Assembly (NCBI RefSeq): GCF_023684385.1
Contig: NZ_JAGSOJ010000001.1
Coordinates: 1,139,146 to 1,203,145 of the forward strand
DNA length: 64,000 bases
From: Oceanirhabdus seepicola
Lineage (GTDB): Bacteria; Bacillota; Clostridia; Clostridiales; Clostridiaceae
Direction of reading: 5' to 3'
Shown here in pieces: positions 24,793 through 33,785 of this stretch (position 1 is its first letter; every line of letters starts with the position of its first letter). The notes beneath the pieces were generated by a model that worked only from the letters and a program-made list of their open reading frames with translations, was not told the DNA's origin and did not search any database. Made by a program: the position numbers and the translations under genes.

Positions 24793-26373
24793 TTATCTTT
24801 CTATAGTTTCCAATACATCTTTAAATTCCTCAAGTACTACTCTTTGATTTAATTTTTTATCTTTAATGTCTGTTTTCACCATTTTCACAAAGGAGAATCC
24901 AGTCATAATAACTATAATACAAACTGGAATACCAAAAACAAGTGAAGCTGTTTGTAGTGTTTTTAATGGGCTTCCAAGTAATATGAATCCAACAGGGATA
25001 AGTGCTAAACTAAATGCCCATACTAATCTAAGCCATCTTTTAGGTTCTCCATCTTCTCCTAAATGAGTTTGAGAGTTTGCTGCAAGAATATAAGAAGCAG
25101 AATCATAAGATGTTGCCATAAATGTAACACTAAGAACTACTACTAAAAATATAATTATCTTACCTAATGGTAAAGTTTCTAGAATTGAAATAATAGTTTG
25201 TGGCCCACCTAATTTAGTAAGCGTAGCTACAACATCCATTTTTCCTGAAAGTTGAAGATCTAATCCATAGTTACCTAGAACAGAGAAGAAAAGAACACAT
25301 CCAGCTGATCCATAAACTAAAGCTCCCATTACCATTTGTTTAATAGTTCTTCCTTTTGAAATACGAGCAATAAACATACCTAAGAAAGGTGCATATGCAG
25401 CCCACCATGCCCAGTAAAAAACTGTCCATGATTGTGGGAATCCTGACTTACCTGCTGGATCAAGCCATGTACTCATTCTAAAGAATTTTGTAGCTACAAC
25501 CCCTATAGCAGTTGTCCCCATTTCAATTATAAATATAGTATTTCCAGCTAGAAAAACAAATAAAACAATACAGATAGCCATTATAACATTAAAATCACTA
25601 AGGACTTTTATTCCCTTCTTTAATCCTGAATAGGCACTAAATCCAAAAATAAGTGTTACAAGAAATAATATACTTATTTGAAGAGCAGGTGTTTCCTTAA
25701 GTCCAAATACTCTTGAAAGGCCTGCTGTTACTAATGGTGAGCCTAGTCCTAAACTTGTAGCAACACCACCAACAATACCAAAAATGAATGAAATATCAAT
25801 TATTTTTCCTATAATACCGTCAACCTTATCTCCAATCAAACCACGACAGGCTTCACTTAACTTTAAAACATTACCCTTTTTTACGAAAATGATATATCCC
25901 ACAGCACAGCTTGTTACTGAATAAATGGCCCAAGCCATAGGCCCCCAGTGGAATAAACCGTATGCCGCCGCCATTTCAGCAGCCTGCCATGTACCTGCTT
26001 CAACTCCTAGTGGCGGAGCTTGGTAATAATAAACCCATTCAATAACACCCCAATATACAACTCCAGCTCCTACACCAGCGCAAAACAGCATTGCAGCCCA
26101 AGAGAAACTACTAAATTCAGGTTTTTCTCCATCATCTCCTAATCGTATCTTTCCATATCTACTAAAAGATATCCATATACAAAATATTAAACAGAACAGT
26201 CCAAATAAAATAAAGAAACTACCTAATTTAGTTATGATAAAATTATTAACTGAATTAAGTATACTTCCACTTGCTTCTGGAAATATAATTATAGGTAATG
26301 AAATTGCTAATAAAGCTATTAAAGCACCGAAAAAGACAATTTTATCTATTTTAACCTTTTGCTTCGTTTCCAT
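24793..26373 (-). CDS. BCCT-family transporter, CaiT-like
   Basis: A 526-residue transporter with 12 predicted TMs. BCCT signatures are FCAGVGAGVVYWGVIEWVYY (98-117), FHWGPMAWA and GFPQSWTVFYWAWWAAYAPF (311-330), the last being the Trp-rich substrate site. The wording is closer to CaiT (carnitine/gamma-butyrobetaine) than to BetP (glycine betaine), and there is no long acidic or basic osmosensory C-terminus. It would import a quaternary ammonium compound. Last gene of the operon, 125 bp after the acyltransferase and just before a terminator. The exact substrate is inferred. Confidence 0.9.
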   Translation of the reverse strand: METKQKVKIDKIVFFGALIALLAISLPIIIFPEASGSILNSVNNFIITKLGSFFILFGLFCLIFCIWISFSRYGKIRLGDDGEKPEFSSFSWAAMLFCAGVGAGVVYWGVIEWVYYYQAPPLGVEAGTWQAAEMAAAYGLFHWGPMAWAIYSVTSCAVGYIIFVKKGNVLKLSEACRGLIGDKVDGIIGKIIDISFIFGIVGGVATSLGLGSPLVTAGLSRVFGLKETPALQISILFLVTLIFGFSAYSGLKKGIKVLSDFNVIMAICIVLFVFLAGNTIFIIEMGTTAIGVVATKFFRMSTWLDPAGKSGFPQSWTVFYWAWWAAYAPFLGMFIARISKGRTIKQMVMGALVYGSAGCVLFFSVLGNYGLDLQLSGKMDVVATLTKLGGPQTIISILETLPLGKIIIFLVVVLSVTFMATSYDSASYILAANSQTHLGEDGEPKRWLRLVWAFSLALIPVGFILLGSPLKTLQTASLVFGIPVCIIVIMTGFSFVKMVKTDIKDKKLNQRVVLEEFKDVLETIER

Positions 26374-26498
26374 TAATATTCCTCCTCATAATAAGTTTTC
26401 ATGTGTTAACTCCCATATTTTAAAATCCATAATAGCTTTTATATTAATAGCAGTTTATTTCCTGCGTACATTATAATATTGCTATATATTTAGATATT

Positions 26499-28274
26499 TT
26501 ACTCATTTAAAGCCATCATTCCTTTAATGCACTCTTGTAGATTTTCTATCAACTTTTCCATTGTCTCTACATCTTCTTTATAGGCTGTAATAATCATAAA
26601 TGACTTAGGCCCTACAAAGTAATAAATACCAAATCCATGTTCCTGAACAGGAGGGAAATAAAGATATTTCATATCTGGATGACCAAAGGAAGTTGTAGAT
26701 AAATGATTACTTGCTATAACCTTAAAGGCTTTTGTATTAAACAACTCTGGTTTTTCAAGTATTCCCATTTCCTTACCATAGTCTTTGTATACAGATTCTA
26801 GTACATATAAGTATCTATTTACGCCCTGTCCTGACTGACATAACTTAACACGTCTATGGTGTTCATTCAATGCTTCTTTCATCATTTCATAAAGCTCTTC
26901 TTTTGATTTTTCTTTTTTAAGGAACTCTTTTGCAAAGTTTACACTCTGTTTTGAAACAGGTCGATTACTTTCAGTTCTTCCTCTAAAAAATCGTCTAGCA
27001 TCTACTGATATATATGTGTTATTAATACAGTTATAAGTCATATATTGTGCTACTTGAAATGCAAGATGAATGAATCCATCACCAGAAAGAATTCCTTTTT
27101 CTTTTAGACCCGACCTAGTTAGTCCATCAAAATCAACATACCTAGTTTCAAAACTATCCATACACTGATTAAACTCTTCCTTTAAATCTAAAAGGGCTTT
27201 TTTAGTATCCTCTGAAAGATCAAAAACTATCTCTTCTGCTATAGTATTTACAGTTAATTCTTGAAATAAAAATGTAGTTTCCTCAATACATTTCTTAAGT
27301 TTATTAATGAAATAAACTTCAGTTCCACCATCTACAAAGGAATGATCTGCAATAAAAGAGAAAATACCATTCTTTGTGCAAGAAAATTGCATTCCTTTCC
27401 CATGCCAGCGGTTTACATACTCTCTATTACAAGAAGCATTATCCAATTCTTCATATACACCATTAACTTCTATATCATCGTAATTCATAACTATAATAGC
27501 ATCTTTTATTTGTTGATATGCCCTTTGATTGCTGTCCTTTTCAAGAACCTTTTCCAGTACTTTTCCTGCTTCATCTCTATCTACACCTATAGTTACATAA
27601 TTAGCATTTGGTACAAGAGGTTCAATTGTACTAGACACAATATTTTTAAGATTATTAAAAATTTCACCAACTGTAACAACTTCTTCATTCTTAATTACTT
27701 GAACATTATAAAGGTGATTTTTATAAGAAAATACAATAAACTGAGAGCATTCATCATTGATATAGTATTCGTCCATTCCTACTTTAATATCATTTATGGA
27801 TGCTAGCAATCCATGAAACTCATCTGATGAATAGTTTTTATTCTTAATCCAGTATTCACCAGCACCATTTTCTTTAAAATCTTTATATACTGAAGCAGTA
27901 GAATGCATAATAATTGCTATTCTCTCAAGTACTTCGTATTTTAAAAGTTTCTTGTTTTCATATATAATAGGAACATTAGTATGAGGTGTTAGTGGAGCTC
28001 TTACTAAAAGATGCGATTTAACCCAATAATCAAATATCCAACTATCATCTTCTCTATTCCCTAGCTCTTTTATCTTTTCTTCTAATTTTTGAGAATGTGC
28101 TGTATTTAAAAAATTAGCCACAGAATTTTTAGCTTCTTCAAACTCCTCTGATGAAACAAAAGTTTCAACCCATTCTAGAAATCTCTCTAATGTATCTTTT
28201 AATGCAGGTATAGGATACTGCGGTAAATTATCAACGTTTTTAATCGGAACATTATATTTTATAAAATCTTTCAT
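26499..28274 (-). CDS. Choline/carnitine O-acyltransferase family enzyme
   Basis: A 591-residue protein with the full layout of eukaryotic carnitine/choline acyltransferases: N-terminal LPQYPIPALKDTLERFLE (17-34), catalytic His311 in FIADHSFVDGGTEV, FFRGRTESNRPVS (429-441; the carnitine-site GRT), LSTTSFG (525-531) and HGFGIYYFV (546-554) ahead of a closing AYKED. It would move an acyl group between CoA and carnitine or a related alcohol. No signal peptide. Such genes are uncommon in bacteria. AAGGAGA supports the start; it is 54 bp after the UxaA-type gene in the same operon. Confidence 0.92.
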   Translation of the reverse strand: MKDFIKYNVPIKNVDNLPQYPIPALKDTLERFLEWVETFVSSEEFEEAKNSVANFLNTAHSQKLEEKIKELGNREDDSWIFDYWVKSHLLVRAPLTPHTNVPIIYENKKLLKYEVLERIAIIMHSTASVYKDFKENGAGEYWIKNKNYSSDEFHGLLASINDIKVGMDEYYINDECSQFIVFSYKNHLYNVQVIKNEEVVTVGEIFNNLKNIVSSTIEPLVPNANYVTIGVDRDEAGKVLEKVLEKDSNQRAYQQIKDAIIVMNYDDIEVNGVYEELDNASCNREYVNRWHGKGMQFSCTKNGIFSFIADHSFVDGGTEVYFINKLKKCIEETTFLFQELTVNTIAEEIVFDLSEDTKKALLDLKEEFNQCMDSFETRYVDFDGLTRSGLKEKGILSGDGFIHLAFQVAQYMTYNCINNTYISVDARRFFRGRTESNRPVSKQSVNFAKEFLKKEKSKEELYEMMKEALNEHHRRVKLCQSGQGVNRYLYVLESVYKDYGKEMGILEKPELFNTKAFKVIASNHLSTTSFGHPDMKYLYFPPVQEHGFGIYYFVGPKSFMIITAYKEDVETMEKLIENLQECIKGMMALNE

Positions 28275-28328
28275 TTTTCTAATCTCCTTCTATAAATCTT
28301 TTGTAACACAATCAAAAATATATTTTAT

Positions 28329-29492
28329 CTACCTTAATCCCAAACACTGCTCAAGTCTTATATCTTTTTGATATAAAGTGCAGTAAGAGTAACCTAAATC
28401 TTCAATATTAGTCTTTTCTCCATTTGCGACTTGAACTATTTTTTCAAGTATCTCTTCACCAATTTCATCTACTGATACAGTCCCTTTCATTATTCCAGTT
28501 GCATCTATATCTATGTCATCATTTATAAGGTCTACATTTCCACTAACTCTTATTACAGGAACTATACTATTATTGAATCCAGCTCCTCCACTAGTCCATA
28601 AAATCAGCTGTGCGCCAATAGCAGCAAAATGCATTCCAGATCCACCACATAGCATAGTTACATCAGATAAATACATCCCTGGCTTTTCTGGTTTTTCATG
28701 TCCCTGTTGATTAAACTCAAGAACATCTTGTATTTCTCTAGTACCAGTCTTGTGTAGTGCACCTATAGACTTTTCTTCAATTGTTGTAAGTCCCCCTACA
28801 CTATTACCAACACTCATTACCTCAGTGTCAGATCCAACACTCCATCTCTTCTCTTCATTTGAGATCATCCTAAGCATCTTCTCTTCAACTTCTTTGTTAA
28901 CTGCTCTATTGCACAGAATCTCTTCACATCCTACAAGTTCCATAAGTTCTCCAGCAACAACAGTTGCCCCTCTATCTACAAGAAGATCAGCCGCTTTTCC
29001 GACACTAGGGTTAGAAGCAAGACCAGAACTTGTATCAGATCCTCCACATTTAACTCCAACAATAAGCTTAGATATATCAACTGCTTCTCTTTCAAATGTT
29101 GATGCAAAGTCTTCTATCTCTTTTAATAAAATTTTTCCCTCTTCAATTGTTCTCTTTGTACCTTTTTTCTTGATACATGTTAAGTGTCTAGCTAACTTTC
29201 CACTTTCATTTATCTTGTCTGATATTATCTTAGGATCGATGCTTCCACATCCCATTGCTAGTACCAAAGCACCTGCAACATTAGGGTTAAGTGCAGCATT
29301 TATCATATTACTTAGAGTTTCCTCATTTCCACCTAACATGCATGTATAATGATTAGTGACAACAATTGAACTCTCCACCTCTTCTGAGATCTTCCTTGCA
29401 ACACCATCCATGCATTCATCAACCGCTATAATTAAAATATTATTTCTTATACCTACACTACCATCTTTTCTTACATATCCATTGAACGTCAT
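28329..29492 (-). CDS. UxaA-family dehydratase, large (catalytic) subunit
   Basis: A 387-residue catalytic half of the altronate/galactarate dehydratase family: GYVRKDGSVGIRNNILI at the start, NPNVAGALVLAMGCGS, then VGVKCGGSDTSSGLASNPSVG. These are metal-dependent lyases acting on hydroxy acids. Full UxaA is one chain; here the SAF domain is a separate gene, as in the two-subunit sulfolactate sulfo-lyase SuyAB and some sugar-acid dehydratases. Its ATG shares one base with the stop of the small-subunit gene (TAATG). Substrate unknown. Confidence 0.88.
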   Translation of the reverse strand: MTFNGYVRKDGSVGIRNNILIIAVDECMDGVARKISEEVESSIVVTNHYTCMLGGNEETLSNMINAALNPNVAGALVLAMGCGSIDPKIISDKINESGKLARHLTCIKKKGTKRTIEEGKILLKEIEDFASTFEREAVDISKLIVGVKCGGSDTSSGLASNPSVGKAADLLVDRGATVVAGELMELVGCEEILCNRAVNKEVEEKMLRMISNEEKRWSVGSDTEVMSVGNSVGGLTTIEEKSIGALHKTGTREIQDVLEFNQQGHEKPEKPGMYLSDVTMLCGGSGMHFAAIGAQLILWTSGGAGFNNSIVPVIRVSGNVDLINDDIDIDATGIMKGTVSVDEIGEEILEKIVQVANGEKTNIEDLGYSYCTLYQKDIRLEQCLGLR

Positions 29493-29830
29493 TATTTCTC
29501 CTCCTCTCGACCCATTTGTCTTAATATTTCTTTTACAATGGATGGAGGAAAGTTTACTTTTTCACTTTCAACATTATGAACATGTACAAACTGCCCTTTG
29601 TTAATCACCTTTAAACTTAACCCTATCTTATATCCACATTTGATAATTTCTGATTTCTCTAAAATATCTCTTACTGCTATCTTATTTCCAAATGGTATAG
29701 GCTCATATGCTTTAAATTCATCTATGACTTCATTCTTATAGGATAGAACCTTCACCATATCTCCAACTTTTATGTCTTCAAGAGCTGTCGCCACATTATC
29801 GTTGTCAGCCTTCATCAATACCTTTCTCAT
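29492..29830 (-). CDS. UxaA-family dehydratase, small SAF-domain subunit
   Basis: A 112-residue SAF-domain protein: DNVATALEDIKVGDMVKVL, PFGNKIAVRDI, then KCGYKIGLSLKVINKGQFVHVHNV, the hallmark end of UxaA N-terminal domains. It pairs with the catalytic subunit encoded immediately downstream. AGGAGGC precedes the ATG. A 216-bp gap with two 18-bp direct repeats separates it from the enolase-superfamily gene. Confidence 0.88.
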   Translation of the reverse strand: MRKVLMKADNDNVATALEDIKVGDMVKVLSYKNEVIDEFKAYEPIPFGNKIAVRDILEKSEIIKCGYKIGLSLKVINKGQFVHVHNVESEKVNFPPSIVKEILRQMGREEEK

Positions 29831-29858
29831 TTGGTTGCCTCCTAGAATATTGTTCTAT

Positions 29859-29896
29859 ATCACACTTTGTATAATCACATCACACTTTGTTTAATC
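29859..29896. repeat. Two 18-bp direct repeats upstream of the SAF gene
   Basis: ATCACACTTTGTATAATC and ATCACACTTTGTTTAATC lie 20 bp apart start to start, about two helical turns, 29 bp upstream of the SAF-domain start. They could be a regulator site or an internal promoter. Confidence 0.5.
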
Positions 29897-30046
29897 TTAT
29901 CCACATATAACAGTTCAGAATCTAATTTAATAAATCATTGAGTGATAATTGTATTTTAGTTGTCATCTTCACTGTAATATTAATTATTATCTTTATCTCT
30001 ATTGTTTCTATAAAATGGTTTTACATTACATTGTTAAATAAGTGTT

Positions 30047-31168
30047 TTAGTTAAACACCCTATATTTCTTGATTATATCCTCATCAAGTTCAATTCCTAG
30101 TCCTGGTGTATTAGGTACTTCCACATATCCATCTTTAAATTCTATCTTGTTCTTAACAAGTTTTTCATAAAGAGGACTAGTACTCTGGGAATACTCAATT
30201 AAGTCCGTATTCTCACAAACTGCTAAGAAATGAACAGTAGCTGCAATAAGTACTCCAGTACTGAATCCGTGAGGCACTAGCTTTGTACCATAAGTCTCGG
30301 ATAGCTTGTATATCTTCATTGATTCACTTATTCCACCACATCTTGTAACATCAGGTTGCACAAGATCTGGCTTTCCTACTTCAAGGAAATTCTGAAACTC
30401 ATATCTTGTAGTTAAAGTTTCGCCTCCTGCAATCATCGGTTTTATAGAATCACCAAGTTTTCTATATCCCACAAGGTCATCTGATCCTATTGGCTCCTCA
30501 ATCCAGTTAAGGTTAAACTCTTTTAACTTTTCAGCCATAAAAATTGTATGTTCAGGAGTTCTCCATTTAGCAGCTAAATCTATCTGCAACTGAAAATTCT
30601 CTCCTGCTTCTTCTCTTACAGCCTTTATGATTTCATAATCACTCTCTGGAGCATCTCCAAGGATACCCCCTCCGAATTTAAGACTAGTGAATCCCTTATT
30701 AATAAGTTCTCTAACAATTTTTCTGTTTTCTTCTGGAGTATCTGCTGGGATAAATGTTCCATATGCTCTTATCTTATCCCTGAACTTTCCACCTAATAAT
30801 TCATACACCGGCTTTCCATGGTATTTACCTGCAATATCCCATAAAGCTATATCAATGGCACTGATAGCATGTATTCCTGCTCCTCTTCTTCCAACATAGT
30901 TTGAATAAGTGTACATCTTATCCCATAACTTCTCTATCTCAAGAGGATTTTCACCAATTAATATTTCTTTTAATCCAAAACAAGCTAGATTAGAATTTGG
31001 AGTTTCAATTAAACTCTTCACAACAAGAGGTGATGAATCTGTTTCTCCAATTCCCACAATCCCTTCATCAGTATATACTTTTACAAGAACTGCATCCTCT
31101 CCCCACACAGATTTTTTATTCAAGCCTGGTACCCTAAGACATATGACTTCAACATCAGTAATCTTCAT
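30047..31168 (-). CDS. Enolase-superfamily (mandelate racemase group) protein
   Basis: A 373-residue MR/MLE protein. Metal ligands Asp197 (QIDLAAKW), Glu224 or 225 (WIEEP) and Glu250 (AGGETL); base Lys164 in SLKFGGG, where the usual second Lys/His of KxK/KxH is Gly166; and the Asp273/His300 dyad (VQPDVTRCGG; LVPHGFSTG). With Lys164 lacking its partner, the Asp-His dyad is probably the main base, typical of acid-sugar dehydratases. It would abstract a proton next to a carboxylate. First gene of the operon, 45 bp after the sigma54 promoter; GGGAGA supports the start. Confidence 0.9.
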   Translation of the reverse strand: MKITDVEVICLRVPGLNKKSVWGEDAVLVKVYTDEGIVGIGETDSSPLVVKSLIETPNSNLACFGLKEILIGENPLEIEKLWDKMYTYSNYVGRRGAGIHAISAIDIALWDIAGKYHGKPVYELLGGKFRDKIRAYGTFIPADTPEENRKIVRELINKGFTSLKFGGGILGDAPESDYEIIKAVREEAGENFQLQIDLAAKWRTPEHTIFMAEKLKEFNLNWIEEPIGSDDLVGYRKLGDSIKPMIAGGETLTTRYEFQNFLEVGKPDLVQPDVTRCGGISESMKIYKLSETYGTKLVPHGFSTGVLIAATVHFLAVCENTDLIEYSQSTSPLYEKLVKNKIEFKDGYVEVPNTPGLGIELDEDIIKKYRVFN

Positions 31169-31212
31169 CTGTATTTCTCCCTAGGTTTATTTTGTCGACA
31201 CTATTTAATAAA

Positions 31213-31228
31213 GCAACTATCATGCCAA
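31213..31228 (-). promoter_or_regulatory. Sigma54 (-24/-12) promoter of the five-gene operon
   Basis: On the minus strand TTGGCATGATAGTTGC: the invariant GG and GC are exactly 10 bases apart, as RpoN requires. Transcription would begin near 31200, about 30 bases before the enolase-family ATG. Confidence 0.88.
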
Positions 31229-31280
31229 CTTTTTATCTCCACTTCACAAATGGCTTAACACAAGCATTTCTCCAATAAAA

Positions 31281-31329
31281 AAAGTTTGTTTAAGCGTACT
31301 TTTAAATAAATACCACTTAAACAAACTTT
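31281..31329 (-). terminator. Terminator of the sigma54 activator gene
   Basis: Perfect 14-bp arms AAAGTTTGTTTAAG/CTTAAACAAACTTT with a 21-base loop; the minus strand then runs into seven T. It insulates the operon from its regulator gene. Confidence 0.85.
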
Positions 31330-31364
31330 ATTTTTTATTCTAATAACTATTATTTCTCCTTATC

Positions 31365-31434
31365 GAGTCACTTTTGACTCATTTCTCTAGAAACGCGTGA
31401 GTCTTTTTTAACTCACCTAGTCATAATTGACTCA
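31365..31434. promoter_or_regulatory. Three dyads, likely activator binding sites (UAS)
   Basis: GAGTCA-cttt-TGACTC (31365-31380), GTGAGT-n8-ACTCAC (31397-31416) and AGTCA-taat-TGACT (31419-31432) share one half-site and lie 135-205 bp upstream of the -24 element, where bacterial enhancer binding proteins usually sit. The adjacent PAS-AAA+ gene is the obvious binder. Confidence 0.75.
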
Positions 31435-31441
31435 CCTAGTT

Positions 31442-32797
31442 TTACTTAAAATACTTCCTAAATAACCTAGAAGCTTTTGTTTGACTGATCCCTAATTTTT
31501 CAGAAACCTTCCTAGAGGAATTAAACTCCTCATATGCTCTTTCAACAATCTTCTTCTCATACTCTTCAAGCATCTCAGTTAGATTTTTTCCATCATCTAT
31601 CTTAATCTCTGTACACTTTAATTCTTCTTTAACTTGAAGCTCATACAAATGTTTTGGTAAATGCCATGGCTTTATCTCAATATCCTTCGTTACCACAGTT
31701 AGCCTTTCCATTATATTAGCAAGTTCTCTAATATTGCCCTTCCAAGAGTAATTGTTCAGTATATATTTAACCTCTTCTGAAAGTCTATGTGTCTTATTAT
31801 ATTTCTGATTATATTTATTTAAATAAAAATCACATAAGAGCAGAATATCCTCTTTTCTCTCTCTAAGAGGAGGCATGTTGATTTCAAATACATTCAATCT
31901 GTAATACAAATCTTCTCTGAAACTCCCCATCTCAACCATCTTTTTAAGATCCTTATTTGTGGCAGCTATTATCTTTACATCCACACTTATAGGCTTTGTA
32001 CTCCCCACAGGATAGAACTTCTTCTCCTGTATGAACTGAAGCAACTTAGCTTGAAGCTTGTATGGTATCTCTGATATCTCATCAAGGAATAGTATTCCAC
32101 CATCTGCTTCACTTGCCAACCCTTTCTTCCCAGCTCTATTGGCTCCTGTAAAACTTCCTTTTGTATATCCAAACAACTCCGATTCTACAATATCTTTACT
32201 GATAGCAGCACAGTTTATATGAACAAAAGAGTTGTTTTTCCTTGAGCTATGTTCATGAATATACTTCCCAATAAGAGTCTTCCCAACCCCTGATTCTCCG
32301 GTAATTAAACAAGGTGCATCTACATTTACTATCTGATCTGCCAAATGTAATACCTTCTCCATTTTACTACTACTTGTAATTATTTTATTCTCAAACTTAA
32401 TATTAGCTGTATCTTTCACCTTATCAAATATAAATACATCCTGACTCTCATCATCTGGAATATCATCTCTTACACTCATTGCAACATATTCAACCTCATT
32501 TTCTTCATCAAATATTGGTATTGCAATAGTAAGAATTTTGGCTCCGAGTTTCGTCTCCTGAGTTTGCTTCACTGCCTTCTTTGTCTTATAAACATATGGC
32601 AGTACAGATGTACTCCAGTATTCCTCTGCATAATCAAAGAAAGAGCTTCCCATCATCTCCTGTTTAGTCTTACCATAGTGTCTTTCACAAGCCTTATTAA
32701 TATATATAATCTTATAGTTATTATCGTAAACAACAATCTCATCGTATAACTCATCTATTAAACTTATAAATTCCTGATAGTTCAGATCATTCATCAA
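31442..32797 (-). CDS. PAS-AAA+-Fis sigma54-dependent activator
   Basis: A 451-residue enhancer-binding protein. PAS domain about 8-110 (VVYDNNYKIIYINKACERHYG), AAA+ domain with Walker A GESGVGKT (167-174), the sigma54 loop as GSFTGA (214-219), Walker B GILFLDE (234-240), and a C-terminal Fis-type HTH (SRKVSEKLGISQTKASRLF). The PAS may bind the inducer. Start is TTG or the next ATG after AAGGGAG. Dyads just past its stop and the RpoN promoter beyond show that it drives the 31168-24793 operon. Confidence 0.93.
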   Translation of the reverse strand: MMNDLNYQEFISLIDELYDEIVVYDNNYKIIYINKACERHYGKTKQEMMGSSFFDYAEEYWSTSVLPYVYKTKKAVKQTQETKLGAKILTIAIPIFDEENEVEYVAMSVRDDIPDDESQDVFIFDKVKDTANIKFENKIITSSSKMEKVLHLADQIVNVDAPCLITGESGVGKTLIGKYIHEHSSRKNNSFVHINCAAISKDIVESELFGYTKGSFTGANRAGKKGLASEADGGILFLDEISEIPYKLQAKLLQFIQEKKFYPVGSTKPISVDVKIIAATNKDLKKMVEMGSFREDLYYRLNVFEINMPPLRERKEDILLLCDFYLNKYNQKYNKTHRLSEEVKYILNNYSWKGNIRELANIMERLTVVTKDIEIKPWHLPKHLYELQVKEELKCTEIKIDDGKNLTEMLEEYEKKIVERAYEEFNSSRKVSEKLGISQTKASRLFRKYFK

Positions 32798-32943
32798 TTA
32801 CTATCACTCCCTTAATATATCTTCTTCAATTGTATGATTTTGTTACCTTGGGATTCTAATTTGATATGATTCAAACAATAGTGATGTGATATTTCTATTG
32901 TACTGATTCTTAAAGTAAATGTCCAATGAGAAATTCGAAAGTT

Positions 32944-33023
32944 GGGGACGGTTCATTAATCTATGTATTTTTGCAAACTAAAAAGCTTGTACATCTCAAG
33001 ATTAAATATTGAGTTGTGCAAGC
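32944..33023 (+). repeat. GGGGACGGTTC palindromic repeat, copy A (left end plus core)
   Basis: Left end GGGGACGGTTCATTAAT (32944-32960), then a core hairpin AGCTTGTACA...TTGTGCAAGCT. The right end is missing. The remaining spacer to 33079 has no other signal. Confidence 0.7.
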
Positions 33024-33079
33024 TATCATTATTTATATTTGATAATTAAGCACATAGCACCTTCAAAAATTATTACGTT

Positions 33080-33631
33080 TTATAAACTTTTACCCATAAT
33101 AAACTCTTTAATTGGTTTGTCGTCCCAAATTTGTGCCTCAATATAATGATTATTATGTATATAAACTTCAAATTTTTTTATAACATCCTTAAGTTCTTCC
33201 AGTCTATAAATTCTCGGACTATTATTTCTTTCCAAATATAATTTATCAAGTTCGCTTAAAGAAATTTTGTACATACTATCTGGATAAGTAAAACTTATTA
33301 TATCAGATTTAAAAATCTCTAAAGGTAATTTAACTTTTACTTCGTAATCAGTATTAAGATTATGAGGGCCCGTTGGAGAATCCCCTAATATCATATAGAT
33401 TGGATTTTTTCTTATAGGTTTTCCACCGATTTTAATAAACAGTGAGCGTAATAACTCTTCATGCTGCTTCCTAGCTGATAAGTACGTCCCATCCCCTCTC
33501 CATTCTATATCATTCTTTAAAATTTTCTCTGCTACTTGTATATCTAAATCGCATATATTTTGAAACGGTTTCTCTCCTTTTCTATAAAAATGAGTTAAAT
33601 AGTTAGGAACTGTATTTAGTAAATTATCCAT
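33080..33631 (-). CDS. Conserved hypothetical protein
   Basis: About 183 residues, soluble, no signal peptide. It has conserved-looking blocks HEELLRSLFIKIGGKPIRKN, PIYMILGDSPTG and ISFTYPDSMYKIS, which I recall in Bacillota proteins of unknown function, but I cannot name a family. The ATG at 33631 is preferred; AGGTGATAGGAAGA lies just upstream and the GTG four codons earlier is part of it. Confidence 0.65.
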   Translation of the reverse strand: MDNLLNTVPNYLTHFYRKGEKPFQNICDLDIQVAEKILKNDIEWRGDGTYLSARKQHEELLRSLFIKIGGKPIRKNPIYMILGDSPTGPHNLNTDYEVKVKLPLEIFKSDIISFTYPDSMYKISLSELDKLYLERNNSPRIYRLEELKDVIKKFEVYIHNNHYIEAQIWDDKPIKEFIMGKSL

Positions 33632-33785
33632 TCTTCCTATCACCTCTTTTTCTTTTTGTTATTTCGTACTGCAAATATATTATTCAATATAACACTAAAG
33701 CAGAATACTTTTTTATATGTATCAAGTAATTTCTTTATTTAGTGCATTTTATAAGAAGATTATGCTGTAACTTTATTTACTGATA

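Noticed and set aside
27342..27806. A 154-codon plus-strand frame
   Set aside because: Antisense to the acyltransferase gene, Ile/Phe/Asn-rich and without a ribosome site.
28750..29349. A 199-codon open frame on the plus strand
   Set aside because: It is antisense to the UxaA large subunit, whose motifs are clear; Ser/Pro-rich content and no ribosome site mark it as a shadow.
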